Counted from the stretch's first letter, positions 16,651 to 26,140 are shown. The stretch: 64,000 nucleotides of DNA from Sphingomonadales bacterium (GCA_027489295.1 JAIYAA010000064.1:16875-80874), one strand, 5' to 3'. Made by a program: numbers and translations. The notes: generated by a model from the sequence alone, not told the origin.

Positions 16651-18474
16651 TCACCAGCCCTGGGGCTGACCCTTGTTCTGTTCGTCGAGCCACTTCTTGA
16701 GCGGCGCGAAATACTCCATCATCGCCTTGCCCGAGATTTCGCGGCTGCCGCTGAAGGTCTGCAGCGCATCCGGCCAGGGCTTGGAGGCTCCCATCTCCAG
16801 CATCTTGTTCAGCCGAGCACCGACTTCCTTGTTGCCATAGAAGCTGCAGCGATGCAGCGGGCCCTTCCAGCCCGCCTGATCGCACGCCGCCTTGTAGAAC
16901 TGGAACTGGAGCAGCCGCGCGAGGAAGTAGCGCGTGTACGGCACGCTGCCCGCGACGTGATACTTGGCGCCGGCATCGAACCTGGTCTCGTCGCGCGCCA
17001 CCGGCGGCACGATGCCCTGATATTGCAGGCGCAGCTTGTTCCAGCCCGCCTCATACTGGTTCGCCGGGATGGTACCGTCGAAGATCTGCCAGCGATACTT
17101 GTCGACGAGCAGGCCGAACGGCAGGAACGCCACCTTGTCCATCGCCTGGCGGAGCAGCAGGCCGATATCCTTGTCGGCGCTCGGCACCTGGGAGCGATCG
17201 AGCAGGCCGATCTGCACCAGATATTCCGGCGTGATCGAGAGTGCCACGAAATCGCCGATCGCCTCGTGGAAGCCGTCGTTGGCACCGTTGCGGTACAGCG
17301 CCGGCTGCGCCTGATAGGCGCGCTGATAGTAATTATGGCCGAGCTCGTGGTGGATCGTGACGAAATCGTCCGAATTCACCTTGATGCACATCTTGATGCG
17401 CACATCGTTCTTCTCGTCGATATCCCAGGCCGAGGCGTGGCACAGCACTTCGCGATCGGCCGGCTTCAGGAACAGCGAGCGCTCCCAGAAGGTGCCCGGC
17501 AGCGGTGCAAAGCCGAGCGAGGAATAGAAACCCTCGCCGGTCTGGACCATCTTCTTCCAGTCGTAGCGCTTGGCCTGGAGCAGATCGCCCACGTCATAGC
17601 CGAGGTCGCCCGCCCCCTTGGGCGCGACCACGTCGTAAATGTTGCCCCATTCCTGCGCCCACATGTTGCCGAGCAGATCGGCGCGGATCGGGCCGGTCCT
17701 GGCCTGCACCGCGTCGCCGTACTTCTCGTTGAGCTTGCGCCGGACATAGGTATGGAGCGCGACGTAGAGCGGCTTCACCTCGCCCCACAGCTTGTCGGTC
17801 ATCGCGGCGAATTCGGCCGGCGGCATGTCATAGCCCGAGCGCCACAGCGCGCCGGTATCGGCGAAGCCCAGCTCCTTCGAGCCCTGGTTCGCGATGCCGA
17901 CCAGCTTGGTGTACTCGGGGCGCATCGGCGCGCCGACATTGTCGTTCCAGCTGACCCACATCTCCTTGAGCTCGTTGGGGTCGCGGCTGGTGCCCATCGC
18001 GGCCTCGATGTCGCTGCCGTTGATCGGCTTGCCGGCACGCATGCCCTTGCCCTTGGCGTAGAAGGAGCCGAGCCTGGTCGAGATGTCGCTCAGCGCTTGC
18101 GCGGCGCCCGGCGTGGTCGGCGCGGGCAGCACCAGCGCGGCACGGAGCATGGTAAGCTGGCGCTGCTGCTCGGGGGTGAGGCCCGGTGCCTTCTGCAGCC
18201 GCGCGGCGTCGAGCGCGAAGCGGACCGCCATCTCGGTGCCCTTGGCGCCGTAATCGGCGGCGAGCGCATCGGTATCGTCAGTGATGTAGGTGGCGTTCAC
18301 CCAGGCGACGCGCGAGGAGGTCAGCGTGAAGGCCGCCATCTCCTGCTGCGCCCGGGTAAGGAAGGCCGCGGCGTCGGCGGCGGTCGGCGCGGGCGCGCTG
18401 GCGGTCTGCTGCGACTGGGCAGGTGCCGCCAGCATCACGGCGAGTGCCGCGAGCGAAAGGCCGGTACGGATCAT
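16651..18474 (-). CDS. M2-family peptidyl-dipeptidase (ACE-like metallopeptidase)
   Basis: 607 residues from ATG 18474, where a signal peptide starts (MIRTGLSLAALAVMLAAPAQS); a longer frame adds 21 unlikely residues. The zinc motif HELGH lies at 376-380 with the third ligand Glu404 in GFHEAIGD, and the protein is helical throughout as in angiotensin-converting-enzyme homologues. It should remove C-terminal dipeptides from peptides in the periplasm. It precedes nothing obvious; the upstream hydrolase gene ends 60 bases before its start on the same strand. Confidence 0.93.
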   Translation of the reverse strand: MIRTGLSLAALAVMLAAPAQSQQTASAPAPTAADAAAFLTRAQQEMAAFTLTSSRVAWVNATYITDDTDALAADYGAKGTEMAVRFALDAARLQKAPGLTPEQQRQLTMLRAALVLPAPTTPGAAQALSDISTRLGSFYAKGKGMRAGKPINGSDIEAAMGTSRDPNELKEMWVSWNDNVGAPMRPEYTKLVGIANQGSKELGFADTGALWRSGYDMPPAEFAAMTDKLWGEVKPLYVALHTYVRRKLNEKYGDAVQARTGPIRADLLGNMWAQEWGNIYDVVAPKGAGDLGYDVGDLLQAKRYDWKKMVQTGEGFYSSLGFAPLPGTFWERSLFLKPADREVLCHASAWDIDEKNDVRIKMCIKVNSDDFVTIHHELGHNYYQRAYQAQPALYRNGANDGFHEAIGDFVALSITPEYLVQIGLLDRSQVPSADKDIGLLLRQAMDKVAFLPFGLLVDKYRWQIFDGTIPANQYEAGWNKLRLQYQGIVPPVARDETRFDAGAKYHVAGSVPYTRYFLARLLQFQFYKAACDQAGWKGPLHRCSFYGNKEVGARLNKMLEMGASKPWPDALQTFSGSREISGKAMMEYFAPLKKWLDEQNKGQPQGW

Positions 18475-18533
18475 GGTGCTAAGTCCCCGGAAAACAACAA
18501 TGGCGCGGACCCTGCCGCGCCACCCCTGCCCCG

Positions 18534-19295
18534 TCAACCAGCGAGGAAATCCGCGATCGCGTCGCCCAGCTCCGGCCGGGTGACCGCGCTCATGTGATTG
18601 CCCGGTATTTCGAAGAACAGGCCATAGGGCAGCAGGTCCGCCACCTCCTTGGCCGAGCCATTGTCATAATCCTCGGCGCCCGAGATCACCGCGGTCGGCT
18701 GCGCGATCGCCTCGATCTCGTCGCGTGGCGTGTCGACGAAGGTGTCGAGAATACGGAGCAGCGCGACGGGATCGCCCTTGGTGGTCTTGAGGAACGCCTC
18801 GGTCAGCCATTCGGAGCTGCCGCGCTGGAAGCTGCCGAGATTGGTCAGCACGCGGTGGAAATAGGCGCCGCGCCCCTGGGTCGCGACCAGCCCGTCGAGC
18901 CCCATGCCGGAGAGCACCACCTTGTCCGGCGTCGCGCCGTTGGCGAGCATCCGCACCACCGTTCGCGCGCCCAGCGAATAGCCGCCCAGGTCATAGTCGG
19001 TGAGGCCCAGATGTTCGATCAGCGCGAAATTGTCGCGCATCAGCACGTCGGGCGGATAGGCGGCGGGATCGTGCGGCTTGGCGCTGTTCCCGTGCGCGCG
19101 CAGGTCCGGCAGGATCACCTGGCGACCGCGCGCGGCCAGCTTGGCGGCATGGCCGTACTTGATCCAGTTGACCTCGGCATTGGAGAAATAGCCGTGGATC
19201 AGCACAACCGGCCGCCCCTCTCCCATTTCGGTCCAGGCGATCTCCTGCCCATCGAAGCTGGCGAAGCGGTGCGTTTCAGTCGGGTAGTCGGCCAA
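18534..19295 (-). CDS. Alpha/beta-hydrolase
   Basis: 253 residues if begun at TTG 19295, which gives a normal N-terminus (ADYPTETHRFASFDGQ) and a 20-base overlap with the GFA gene; an ATG at 19397 would push the overlap to about 120 bases. The fold is clear: HGYFSNAEVNW oxyanion loop, nucleophile elbow GYSLGA, acid near ISGAED and catalytic His in PGNHMSA. Substrate is unknown; related proteins are esterases or haloperoxidase-like enzymes. Start choice is uncertain. Confidence 0.85.
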   Translation of the reverse strand: MADYPTETHRFASFDGQEIAWTEMGEGRPVVLIHGYFSNAEVNWIKYGHAAKLAARGRQVILPDLRAHGNSAKPHDPAAYPPDVLMRDNFALIEHLGLTDYDLGGYSLGARTVVRMLANGATPDKVVLSGMGLDGLVATQGRGAYFHRVLTNLGSFQRGSSEWLTEAFLKTTKGDPVALLRILDTFVDTPRDEIEAIAQPTAVISGAEDYDNGSAKEVADLLPYGLFFEIPGNHMSAVTRPELGDAIADFLAG

Positions 19296-19719
19296 TGCTG
19301 TCCATCCATCGTTTGACGACGTTCGGGTTGTCCTCGGTCCGGTATCGGGGCAGCGCGGTCGTGTCGAGCCACTGTTCGTGCATGCTCTCCACCGCATAAT
19401 TGTGCCGCGGCTGAAATCGACCCGGAGCATCGAAGCTGCCGATGGTCAGATCCATCGTCTCGCCGTCCGGAAATTCGAAGGTCAGCGGCGTGCCGCAGTC
19501 CCGGCAGAAGCCGCGCTGCGCAATCGGGGAGGAACGATAGCGATCGGGTTCGCGCTGCCAGGTCACATCGGCCTTGCGCACGCCCTTGAACGCGATCGAG
19601 ACGCCGCCGGTCGCGCGCTGGCACATGCGGCAATGGCAGAGATAAGCATCGTCATCGTCGATGCGCACGGAATAGCGGATCCGTCCGCACTGGCAGCCGC
19701 CCTCAACCTGCTCCGTCAT
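19276..19719 (-). CDS. GFA-family zinc protein (DUF636)
   Basis: 147 residues from ATG 19719. The family's zinc cysteines are all present: CQCGRIRYS near the N-terminus, CHCRMCQRATG around residue 30 and GFCRDCGTPL around residue 70. The family was named after a proposed glutathione-dependent formaldehyde-activating enzyme, but members mostly lack a proven reaction. Overlaps the downstream hydrolase start, so the two form an operon. Confidence 0.88.
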   Translation of the reverse strand: MTEQVEGGCQCGRIRYSVRIDDDDAYLCHCRMCQRATGGVSIAFKGVRKADVTWQREPDRYRSSPIAQRGFCRDCGTPLTFEFPDGETMDLTIGSFDAPGRFQPRHNYAVESMHEQWLDTTALPRYRTEDNPNVVKRWMDSIGRLPD

Positions 19720-19890
19720 CTTCTTCTCCTGCCTGCATCCACCCGGGTCGATAGCGCATCCGATCCCGAGAGGATCCCGCGGCCGCGCACCAGTCCCGTC
19801 CGCAACCCCGTTCTACGATCTATAATGAACAAGGGAATTACCGCATTGCTGCAGCCTTGCCCGCTGCATCGCCAACGTTACGGATTATCG

Positions 19891-21741
19891 ATGTTCAAGC
19901 GCTTCCAAAACCTCCCGCTCGCCACCAAGACGACAATGCTTGCCGTCTCAGGCCTGCTATTGCTCGCGATAGCGACGTTCTTCGTTGCGGATCATGCGCT
20001 TACACGGCAAGCCGCGCAAACTGCCGCCGATCGCCAGGAAGTGAACATGCGCGTCGCCTGGCAGGTGCTGCACGGCTATGGCAGCGACTTCCGCCTCGAC
20101 GGCGACGACCTGTACGTCGGCGCCCACAAGCTCAACGGCTGGGATGCGCCGGTCGATACGGTGAAGCAGCTGGTCGGCGGCACCGCAACCATCTTCCGCG
20201 GCGACATGCGGATCGCCACCAACGTCACCAAGCCCGACGGCACCCGCGCGGTGGGCACCCCCCTTGCCCGCAACGCCGCCTATGCGACCGTGCTGGAGAA
20301 GGGCCAGCCCTATCGCGGCAAGGCCGACATCCTCGGCAAGCCCTTCTTCACCGCCTATGATCCGATCAAGGACGCCACGGGCAAGACGATCGGCATTCTG
20401 TTCGTCGGCATCCCCGAAGGCGATGTGATGGGCGCGATCGGCAGCGCCCGCTGGATGCTCGCCCTGTCGGCCGCGGTGATTTCGCTCGCGGTTGCCGCCT
20501 CGGCGTGGTTCGGCGGCCGCGCGATGTTCGGGCCGCTGGTGCAGATGACCGCGGCGATGCGGGCGCTCGCCGCCGGCAAGGTCGATGTCGCAATCCCGAC
20601 CCATGCCGCCACCGACGAGATCGGCGCGATGGCGGAAGCGCTGGCGCATTTCCGTACGTCCGAGATCGCCCGCCAGCAGGCCGAAGCACGCGACCGCGAT
20701 GCGGAAGCGGCCCGCGAGCGCGCAATGGAGGTGCTGGGACAGGCGCTCGCCAAGGTCTCAGGCGGCGACCTTACCGCCGATATCGGCAACGACTTCCCCG
20801 CCGACTATGAAAAGCTCGCGACCCATTTCCGCTCCGCCATCGGCAGCCTGCGCGAGCTGATCGGCGCGGTGCTGGAAGGCACCGCATCGATCCGCACCGG
20901 ATCGCACGAAATCGCCGGCGCATCCGAGGATCTCGCGCGCCGTACCGAAGCCAATGCCGCCAGCCTCGAGCAGACCGCCGCCGCCATCACCCAGATGAAC
21001 CAGCGTATCGACGCCACCGCCTCGGCCGCGGGCGTGACGGTGCAGCGCGCCGACCAGGCGATCGGCGTGGTCGGCTCGGGCCGCTCGACCGCCGACGAGG
21101 CGGTGCAGGCGATGACCCGCGTGTCGGACAGCGCAAAGGGCATCGACAGCGTGATCGAGGGCCTGGACAAGATCGCCTTCCAGACCCGCGTTCTGGCGAT
21201 GAATGCCGCGGTCGAGGCTGGCCGCGCCGGCGAGGCCGGGCGTGGCTTCGCCGTCGTCGCCGACCTCGTCTCCGCGCTGGCGATGCGCGCCGAAGAGGAA
21301 GCCAAGCGCGCCCGCGACCAGCTGACCGTCACCCAGTCCGAGGTCGAGGTCGCACGCGGTGCCGTCGAGCGCGTCGATCATGCATTGGCCGCGATCGTCG
21401 ATACCGTGGGCGAAGTGCACCAGCTGCTCGGCGGCATGGCAGCCGACAACCAGGCGCAGTCCAGCGCCATCCGCGAGATCAGCAGCGCGATCGGCGACAT
21501 GGACCGCGCCACCCAGCAGAACGCGGCGATGGTGGAGCAGACCTCGGCTGCCGCGCGCCAGCTGACCGATCAGGTCGCGCGGCTCGATGCGCATGCCGCC
21601 ACGTTCCGCACCGGTGGCCAGCAGGCGCCGCTGCGCACCCCGGTGCTGCGGTCGTCCCGCCCCGCTGCGCCTGCCCCGGCGGCGACGCGCGCAGCACCCG
21701 CGCAGGCGATGGCAGACGGCGACGACTGGGCGTCCTTCTAA
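19891..21741 (+). CDS. Methyl-accepting chemotaxis protein with Cache sensor and C-terminal CheR-docking pentapeptide
   Basis: 616 residues from ATG 19891. Layout: TM1 (~15-34), a periplasmic Cache_3/Cache_2-type domain (~38-185, with IFRGDMRIATNV and PFFTAYDPIKD), TM2 (~188-207), HAMP (~208-262) and a signalling domain whose hairpin tip reads IAFQTRVLAMNAAVEAGRAG followed by GEAGRGFAVVADLV. An Ala/Pro-rich linker (~575-608) ends in DWASF at the extreme C-terminus, matching the x-W-x-x-F type tether for CheR/CheB. Ends at a perfect palindromic terminator. An alternative start at 19825 is less likely. Confidence 0.92.
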   Translation: MFKRFQNLPLATKTTMLAVSGLLLLAIATFFVADHALTRQAAQTAADRQEVNMRVAWQVLHGYGSDFRLDGDDLYVGAHKLNGWDAPVDTVKQLVGGTATIFRGDMRIATNVTKPDGTRAVGTPLARNAAYATVLEKGQPYRGKADILGKPFFTAYDPIKDATGKTIGILFVGIPEGDVMGAIGSARWMLALSAAVISLAVAASAWFGGRAMFGPLVQMTAAMRALAAGKVDVAIPTHAATDEIGAMAEALAHFRTSEIARQQAEARDRDAEAARERAMEVLGQALAKVSGGDLTADIGNDFPADYEKLATHFRSAIGSLRELIGAVLEGTASIRTGSHEIAGASEDLARRTEANAASLEQTAAAITQMNQRIDATASAAGVTVQRADQAIGVVGSGRSTADEAVQAMTRVSDSAKGIDSVIEGLDKIAFQTRVLAMNAAVEAGRAGEAGRGFAVVADLVSALAMRAEEEAKRARDQLTVTQSEVEVARGAVERVDHALAAIVDTVGEVHQLLGGMAADNQAQSSAIREISSAIGDMDRATQQNAAMVEQTSAAARQLTDQVARLDAHAATFRTGGQQAPLRTPVLRSSRPAAPAPAATRAAPAQAMADGDDWASF

Positions 21742-21776
21742 CCCCCCGCCCCCTTTCGGTGGGCGGCACCTAAAGG

Positions 21777-21809
21777 AAAAGCGGGCCAGATCGATCTGGC
21801 CCGCTTTTT
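21777..21809. terminator. Bidirectional intrinsic terminator
   Basis: A 24-base perfect palindrome (21781-21804) flanked by AAAA on the left and TTTTT on the right, lying between the chemoreceptor gene and the convergent TPR-like gene; it can end transcripts from both sides. Confidence 0.88.
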
Positions 21810-21873
21810 CTTTATCTACCGTCGTTCGGAAGGGAGCGTCCGGCGACCCGCCGCCGACGCTCCTCCAACTGTC

Positions 21874-22230
21874 TCAGCGCGCTGCGGTCTGCTGGCGCTT
21901 GTCGAGATAGCGAAGCCCTGCGGTCGCCACGGCGTGCGAGGTGGCCGTACGATCGGTGGAAAGGTTCATCGGCACATCGGCCTGCGCCAGAACGTCGCGA
22001 TACAGCGCACGCGCCTGCTGGGTACGGCCGGTTGCGTAATAGACGGCGGCAAGATTGAGCTGCACTTCCGGACGCGCGCCAGCCTGCATCTGCGCCAGAA
22101 GCTTGTGTTCGGCCTTGGCATAGGCACCGGTCATGATCTCGCGCGCCGCAACGCTGCCATCCTGTGCGGCAGCCGGCGAGGCAAGAACGAGCATCGGCGC
22201 CAAGGCCGCCACGACAAGTTTGATCGACAT
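21874..22230 (-). CDS. Small exported TPR-like protein
   Basis: 118 residues from ATG 22230 with AAAGGAGAG upstream. A signal peptide (MSIKLVVAALAPMLVLASPAAA) is followed by one or two TPR-like helical repeats (VQLNLAAVYYATGRTQQARALYRDVL). The middle contains a possible tolerance for partner binding only; no enzymatic motif. Convergent with the chemoreceptor and sharing its terminator. Function unknown. Confidence 0.7.
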   Translation of the reverse strand: MSIKLVVAALAPMLVLASPAAAQDGSVAAREIMTGAYAKAEHKLLAQMQAGARPEVQLNLAAVYYATGRTQQARALYRDVLAQADVPMNLSTDRTATSHAVATAGLRYLDKRQQTAAR

Positions 22231-22468
22231 GCTTACTCTCCTTTCGCGTTACACCGAGGTTGCACTTTTATGACACTTCGGTGACGTAGGAGTGACATTA
22301 ATGCGAAGGCGCTGCAACCCCGCATTTGCGCTTAGGCATGCGGGCCGCCCTTGGCAGGGCGACGCACGCCGATGCGCGCTCGTCCTGCGACCGAGAAGGG
22401 CGCACCCATCGATCGGAAGGGCTGGCAGGCGGCGAGGACGCTGCCCCGCCAGCGACGGCTTCAGGCAC

Positions 22469-22497
22469 AAAAAAAGGCGGCCCCGAAGGGCCGCCTT
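22469..22497 (-). terminator. Intrinsic terminator of the tonB-exbB-exbD operon
   Basis: GGCGGCCC (22476-22483) and GGGCCGCC (22488-22495) form an 8-bp stem with a CGAA loop; on the minus strand the stem is followed by seven T. It lies about 30 bases beyond the last exbD stop. Confidence 0.85.
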
Positions 22498-22524
22498 CCC
22501 AAAATACTCCGACCGCGTCGCGGA

Positions 22525-22950
22525 TCAGAAGTCGTTGCGATACTGCTCGTTGCCGATGAAACCCAGCTTCGTAACGTTCGCACGCTTGATGATCGCGAGC
22601 ACACGATCGACAACGTCGTAGCGCGCCTGCGGGTCCGGCTGGAAGTGCAGCTCGGGCTCCGGCGACTTCTGGAGCGATGCGTCCAGATACTGGCGCAGCA
22701 TCACGTCGTTGATCGGCATGCTGTTCCAGAAAACCTGGCCCTGCGCGTCGATATAGACCTTGTTCTTGTCCGGCTCGACCGGCTGCTGCGGGCTGCCGTT
22801 CGGCTGCGGCAGGTCGACCTTCACCGCATGCGTCTGGACCGGAATGGTGATGATGAACATGATGAGGAGCACGAGCATGACGTCGATCAACGGCGTCGTG
22901 TTCATGTCCATCATCGGCTCGCCGTCATCACGGCCTGCGCTCATTGCCAT
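22525..22950 (-). CDS. exbD: Biopolymer transport protein ExbD (second copy)
   Basis: 141 residues. A short cytoplasmic N-terminus (MNTTPLID) is followed by one transmembrane helix carrying the conserved proton-path aspartate (PLIDVMLVLLIMFII), then a periplasmic domain (~50-141). It would form the ExbB5-ExbD2-type motor with the ExbB homologue encoded upstream. It is the last gene of a four-gene operon and differs clearly in sequence from the first ExbD. Confidence 0.92.
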   Translation of the reverse strand: MAMSAGRDDGEPMMDMNTTPLIDVMLVLLIMFIITIPVQTHAVKVDLPQPNGSPQQPVEPDKNKVYIDAQGQVFWNSMPINDVMLRQYLDASLQKSPEPELHFQPDPQARYDVVDRVLAIIKRANVTKLGFIGNEQYRNDF

Positions 22951-22976
22951 TGTCGTAACTCCTTAAGCGAGGCCGA

Positions 22977-23456
22977 TCAGAGCCGGGTGGTGCCCGAACC
23001 GGGCTCCGGTTCCGAGATGAAGCCGACCTTCACGAAACCCGCCATCTGCATCGTGTAGATGGTGCCGCCGATGCAGCGATAGGGCGTGTTGACGTCGCCG
23101 CGGATGTGAACTTCGGGAAGTTCAAGGCCGGCGGCGTTCGGGCCACCCTGACGATCGATCTCAGCCTTCAGCTTGGCGACCGCGCGGTCGAGAAGCTCGG
23201 TGTGATTGACCGGGGTCAGGCCCCAGTAGATCTCGCAGCCATTCGGACCGCCCTTGACCGAGAGCGAGACGTTCTCGGGCTTGGTGGTGGTCGGTTCGAA
23301 CTGCACCTTCGGCAGCGCGAGATCGATCGTCTGGACCACAACGGGAACGGCGATGAGGAAGATGATCAGAAGCACCAGCATCACGTCGACGAGCGGCGTG
23401 GTGTTGATGTCCGACATCGGCGCGTCGTCGCCACCGCTGCCTGTGCTAATCGCCAT
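22977..23456 (-). CDS. exbD: Biopolymer transport protein ExbD (first copy)
   Basis: 159 residues with the same N-terminal plan: SDINTTPLVDVMLVLL including the membrane aspartate, one transmembrane helix, and a periplasmic domain that contains two cysteines (NGCEIYWG and YRCIGGTIY) which the second copy lacks, perhaps making a disulfide. Located between exbB and the second exbD, 26 bases apart from the latter. Having two ExbD proteins per operon is usual for sphingomonad and xanthomonad TonB systems. Confidence 0.92.
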   Translation of the reverse strand: MAISTGSGGDDAPMSDINTTPLVDVMLVLLIIFLIAVPVVVQTIDLALPKVQFEPTTTKPENVSLSVKGGPNGCEIYWGLTPVNHTELLDRAVAKLKAEIDRQGGPNAAGLELPEVHIRGDVNTPYRCIGGTIYTMQMAGFVKVGFISEPEPGSGTTRL

Positions 23457-23537
23457 TGGGCGTTATCCTATCCTCTTTTGCGCCGGATCGCGATCCGGCG
23501 GCGGGGCAGCGCGACGGCGCCACCCCGCGCCTTGGTC

Positions 23538-24329
23538 TTACGAGCGGGTCGTGGTGCCGCCGGTCGTGGTCGCCGGCTTCGGAGCAGCGGCAACGGCCGG
23601 CTTCTTCGGGGCAGCGGCAGTCGCCGGCTTCACGCGGCCGTCCGAGGCCAGGTAGCCCAGCACGTCGTTCGAGAACGCGTTCAGGTTCTCGGCGATCGAC
23701 TTGTTGCGACGCTGCAGGAAGTTGAAGGCGAGCACGGCCGGCACGGCGACGACGAGGCCGAGTGCGGTCATGATCAGCGCTTCACCGACCGGGCCGGCAA
23801 CGGCGTCGATCGAGGCCTGACCGGCCGAACCGATCTTGATGAGCGCGCGGTAGATACCGATAACCGTACCGAACAGACCGATGAACGGCGAAGTCGCACC
23901 GACGGTCGCGAGGAAGGCGAGACCGCCGCCCAGCGCCGAGTTGATCGAACCTTCCGAACGGGCCAGCGAACCGTGCAGCCAGTCATGCGCTTCGACCGGA
24001 TCGGTCAGCAGCTTGTACTGCTCCTGGGCTTCGATGCCGTCGTCGACGATCTGGCGATAGGCCGAGTTCTTCTCGAGCTTGGCGGCGCCTTCACGCAGGC
24101 TGGTGGCGCTCCAGAAGGTCGCGCGGACGCGCTTCGACTGGTTGATGATCTTCTGCTGCTCGAACACCTTGGTGAAGAGGATGTAGAGCGACACGAAGAG
24201 CATGAGCACCAGGATGGTGAACACCGACTGCGAGATCAGGCCGCCTTCCTTGAGCGCCTGGGTCAGGCCGTAGGGGCTTTCGCCGCCCTTAGCTGCGGCG
24301 GCACCGGCAGCGAGAATGGTCGTGAGCAT
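23538..24329 (-). CDS. exbB: MotA/TolQ/ExbB proton channel protein
   Basis: 263 residues. Three transmembrane regions are visible (~33-55, ~137-160 and ~180-202) with the conserved channel block [22 protein letters not shown] and [22 protein letters not shown]. The C-terminal ~35 residues are an Ala/Pro/Lys-rich tail. It forms the pentameric stator that uses the proton gradient to drive TonB. Follows tonB by 75 bases and precedes the exbD pair. Confidence 0.94.
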   Translation of the reverse strand: MLTTILAAGAAAAKGGESPYGLTQALKEGGLISQSVFTILVLMLFVSLYILFTKVFEQQKIINQSKRVRATFWSATSLREGAAKLEKNSAYRQIVDDGIEAQEQYKLLTDPVEAHDWLHGSLARSEGSINSALGGGLAFLATVGATSPFIGLFGTVIGIYRALIKIGSAGQASIDAVAGPVGEALIMTALGLVVAVPAVLAFNFLQRRNKSIAENLNAFSNDVLGYLASDGRVKPATAAAPKKPAVAAAPKPATTTGGTTTRS

Positions 24330-24404
24330 TTTGGGTCTTTCCTCTAAAAGATAGCTTCTTGCGCAAGCCGGTCCGCCACGCCCGGCGGACCGGAAACCGG
24401 AGTG

Positions 24405-25076
24405 TTACTTCTGCAGCCGCCAGGTGAAGCGACCCATATACGGCGCGGGAATCTTGTTCCCTGCCGCATCCTGGGCCGGATCGAACCGGGCGCGACGCCG
24501 CAATAGGTTGCACGCGGTGCTGTCGAGCAGCGAGGAACCGCTGGACGACGTGATCGTGCAGTTGGTCACCTTACCCGAACCATCGACGTCGAGGCGGAAG
24601 GCAACCGTGCCTTCGTCACCGGCGCGCGAGGCCGCTGCCGGATAATCGTCGTCCGTCACCCACGAGCCCGGAGGCGTACGCGGCTTCAGGCCCTTGGCGA
24701 TCTTGGGCGGTGCCGGCGGCGCCGGGGGTGCCGGCGGCGCGGGAGGCGCTGGCGGCGAGATCGGCGGCGGCGGGGGGATGATGGGCGTGGTGGGGATCGG
24801 CGGCGCAGGCGACACCGTCTGCACGATAGCCGGCGGCACCACGACCTGGGTCGGGGGCGGCGGCACCGGCGTGTCGGGCGGCGGCGGCGGCGGAATCTCC
24901 TCCGGCGGGGGCGGCGGCTCTTCGACCTCGAAGGTCTTCAGCTCTTCCGCCTTCTTCTTGATATATTGGTATGCCAGACCTGTGACGAAGGCATAACCCA
25001 TGCCAGCCACGATGATAGCGACGATTACGATCGCTACCACACGACTGCCACTTACATTCCGGTCAGCGTAAGCCAT
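24405..25076 (-). CDS. tonB: TonB energy transducer
   Basis: 223 residues. One N-terminal anchor helix (~13-34), a long proline-rich periplasmic spacer (~51-130, including repeated PPAP units), and a TonB C-terminal domain (~140-223) with GTVAFRLDVDGSGKVTNC and LLRRRARFDPAQD. It transmits force from the ExbB-ExbD motor to outer-membrane receptors such as those encoded at 40.8-43.2 and 62.4 kb. First gene of the operon. The encoded proline repeats make the GGCGGC-type repeat DNA at 24700-24920. Confidence 0.93.
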   Translation of the reverse strand: MAYADRNVSGSRVVAIVIVAIIVAGMGYAFVTGLAYQYIKKKAEELKTFEVEEPPPPPEEIPPPPPPDTPVPPPPTQVVVPPAIVQTVSPAPPIPTTPIIPPPPPISPPAPPAPPAPPAPPAPPKIAKGLKPRTPPGSWVTDDDYPAAASRAGDEGTVAFRLDVDGSGKVTNCTITSSSGSSLLDSTACNLLRRRARFDPAQDAAGNKIPAPYMGRFTWRLQK

Positions 25077-25303
25077 TCGGCAACGTCACTCCCTCTAATC
25101 CTGCTTGCGACCCTGGCCGGCTGGCAGCCGCGCACAAGTCCGCTCGCCTCGGGTCGCACTGCGCCCCTGATGGCGAGAGCACCGAGTCTGTATCGTGGGC
25201 CTTCCGACGACGCAAACTCTTTGTCGGACGAATTGGTCGTACAATGCGCCCATGGCAGAATTATTTCTGTATAAGATCGGCACAATCCGGTACCGGCGGC
25301 GGC

Positions 25304-26140
25304 ATGAAACACGCCCTACCCCTGCTGTTTTGTTGCGCTGCGGCATTTCCGGCGCTTGCGCAACCCGCTCCGCAAACCGCGCAAATCCGCCAGGAAGCGC
25401 AAAGTGGCTTACCCAGTTACGCCACCGTCGCGACCGCAATCGTCGGCGCACCGCTGGTCATCGACGCGCGGATCGTCGACTTGATCCGGATCAAGGATAA
25501 CACGGCAACGGGGCTCGCGGCCGGACGCGCCCGCCTCTACGTCCAGGCCGAGGTTCTGGCACTGATTCGCGGTAGCAATGCGCTGCCGACGCAGATTTCC
25601 TATCTCGCCGACGTGCCGCTCGATTCTCGCGGCAAGGTGCCCAAGCTGAAGAAGCAGCGCGTGCTGCTGTTCGCGCGTCCGGTAGCCGGAAAGCCCGGCG
25701 AGGTGCAGCTGGCCGGCGTCGACGGCCAATATGTGTGGTCGCCCGAGCTGGACGCGCTCACCCGCCGCATCACTCGCGAGTTGCTGGCGGCGGACGCGCC
25801 CCCCGCGATCACCGGCGTCGGCAACGCCTTCCATGTGCCGGGCGCGCTTCCCGGCGAAGGCGAGAGCCAGATCTTCCTGAAGACCGCGAACGGCGCACCG
25901 ATCTCGCTGCAGATCCTGCGCCGCCCCGGCGAGAAGACGCGCTGGGCGGTATCGCTCGGCGACATCGTCGACGACAGCGCCGGCCAGCCCAAGCGCGACA
26001 CGCTGGCCTGGTACCGGCTCGCCTGCGGTCTGCCCAAGGCCCTGCCGGACGATTCGGTCAGCGCCGAGACGCCCGACAATGCCGAGGCGGTGCGCCAGGA
26101 TTATCAGGTCGTGCGGCGCGACCTGGGGCCCTGCACCTGA
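25304..26140 (+). CDS. Exported protein of unknown function
   Basis: 278 residues from ATG 25304, where a signal peptide begins (MKHALPLLFCCAAAFPALAQ). The mature part is mixed alpha/beta with a segment resembling an OB-type or SH3-like barrel (VIDARIVDLIRIKD, AEVLALIRGSNALPTQISYLADVPL) and a C-terminal region with ISLQILRRPGEKTRWAVSLGDIVD. No catalytic motif or named family recognised. Divergent from tonB with a 227-base upstream region. Related-looking proteins occur in sphingomonads (my recollection, not a search). Confidence 0.72.
   Translation: MKHALPLLFCCAAAFPALAQPAPQTAQIRQEAQSGLPSYATVATAIVGAPLVIDARIVDLIRIKDNTATGLAAGRARLYVQAEVLALIRGSNALPTQISYLADVPLDSRGKVPKLKKQRVLLFARPVAGKPGEVQLAGVDGQYVWSPELDALTRRITRELLAADAPPAITGVGNAFHVPGALPGEGESQIFLKTANGAPISLQILRRPGEKTRWAVSLGDIVDDSAGQPKRDTLAWYRLACGLPKALPDDSVSAETPDNAEAVRQDYQVVRRDLGPCT

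Noticed and set aside
24690..24925. GGCGGC-type repeats as a possible tandem repeat or CRISPR-like array
   Set aside because: Fully explained by Pro/Ala codons of TonB; no spacers or regular period.
24694..24996. Glycine-rich plus-strand open frame
   Set aside because: It is the reverse of the TonB proline-rich spacer.
25080..25303. Fur-type or clear sigma-70 promoter for tonB
   Set aside because: No convincing 19-base Fur box or well-spaced -35/-10 pair found by eye in the 227-base divergent gap.
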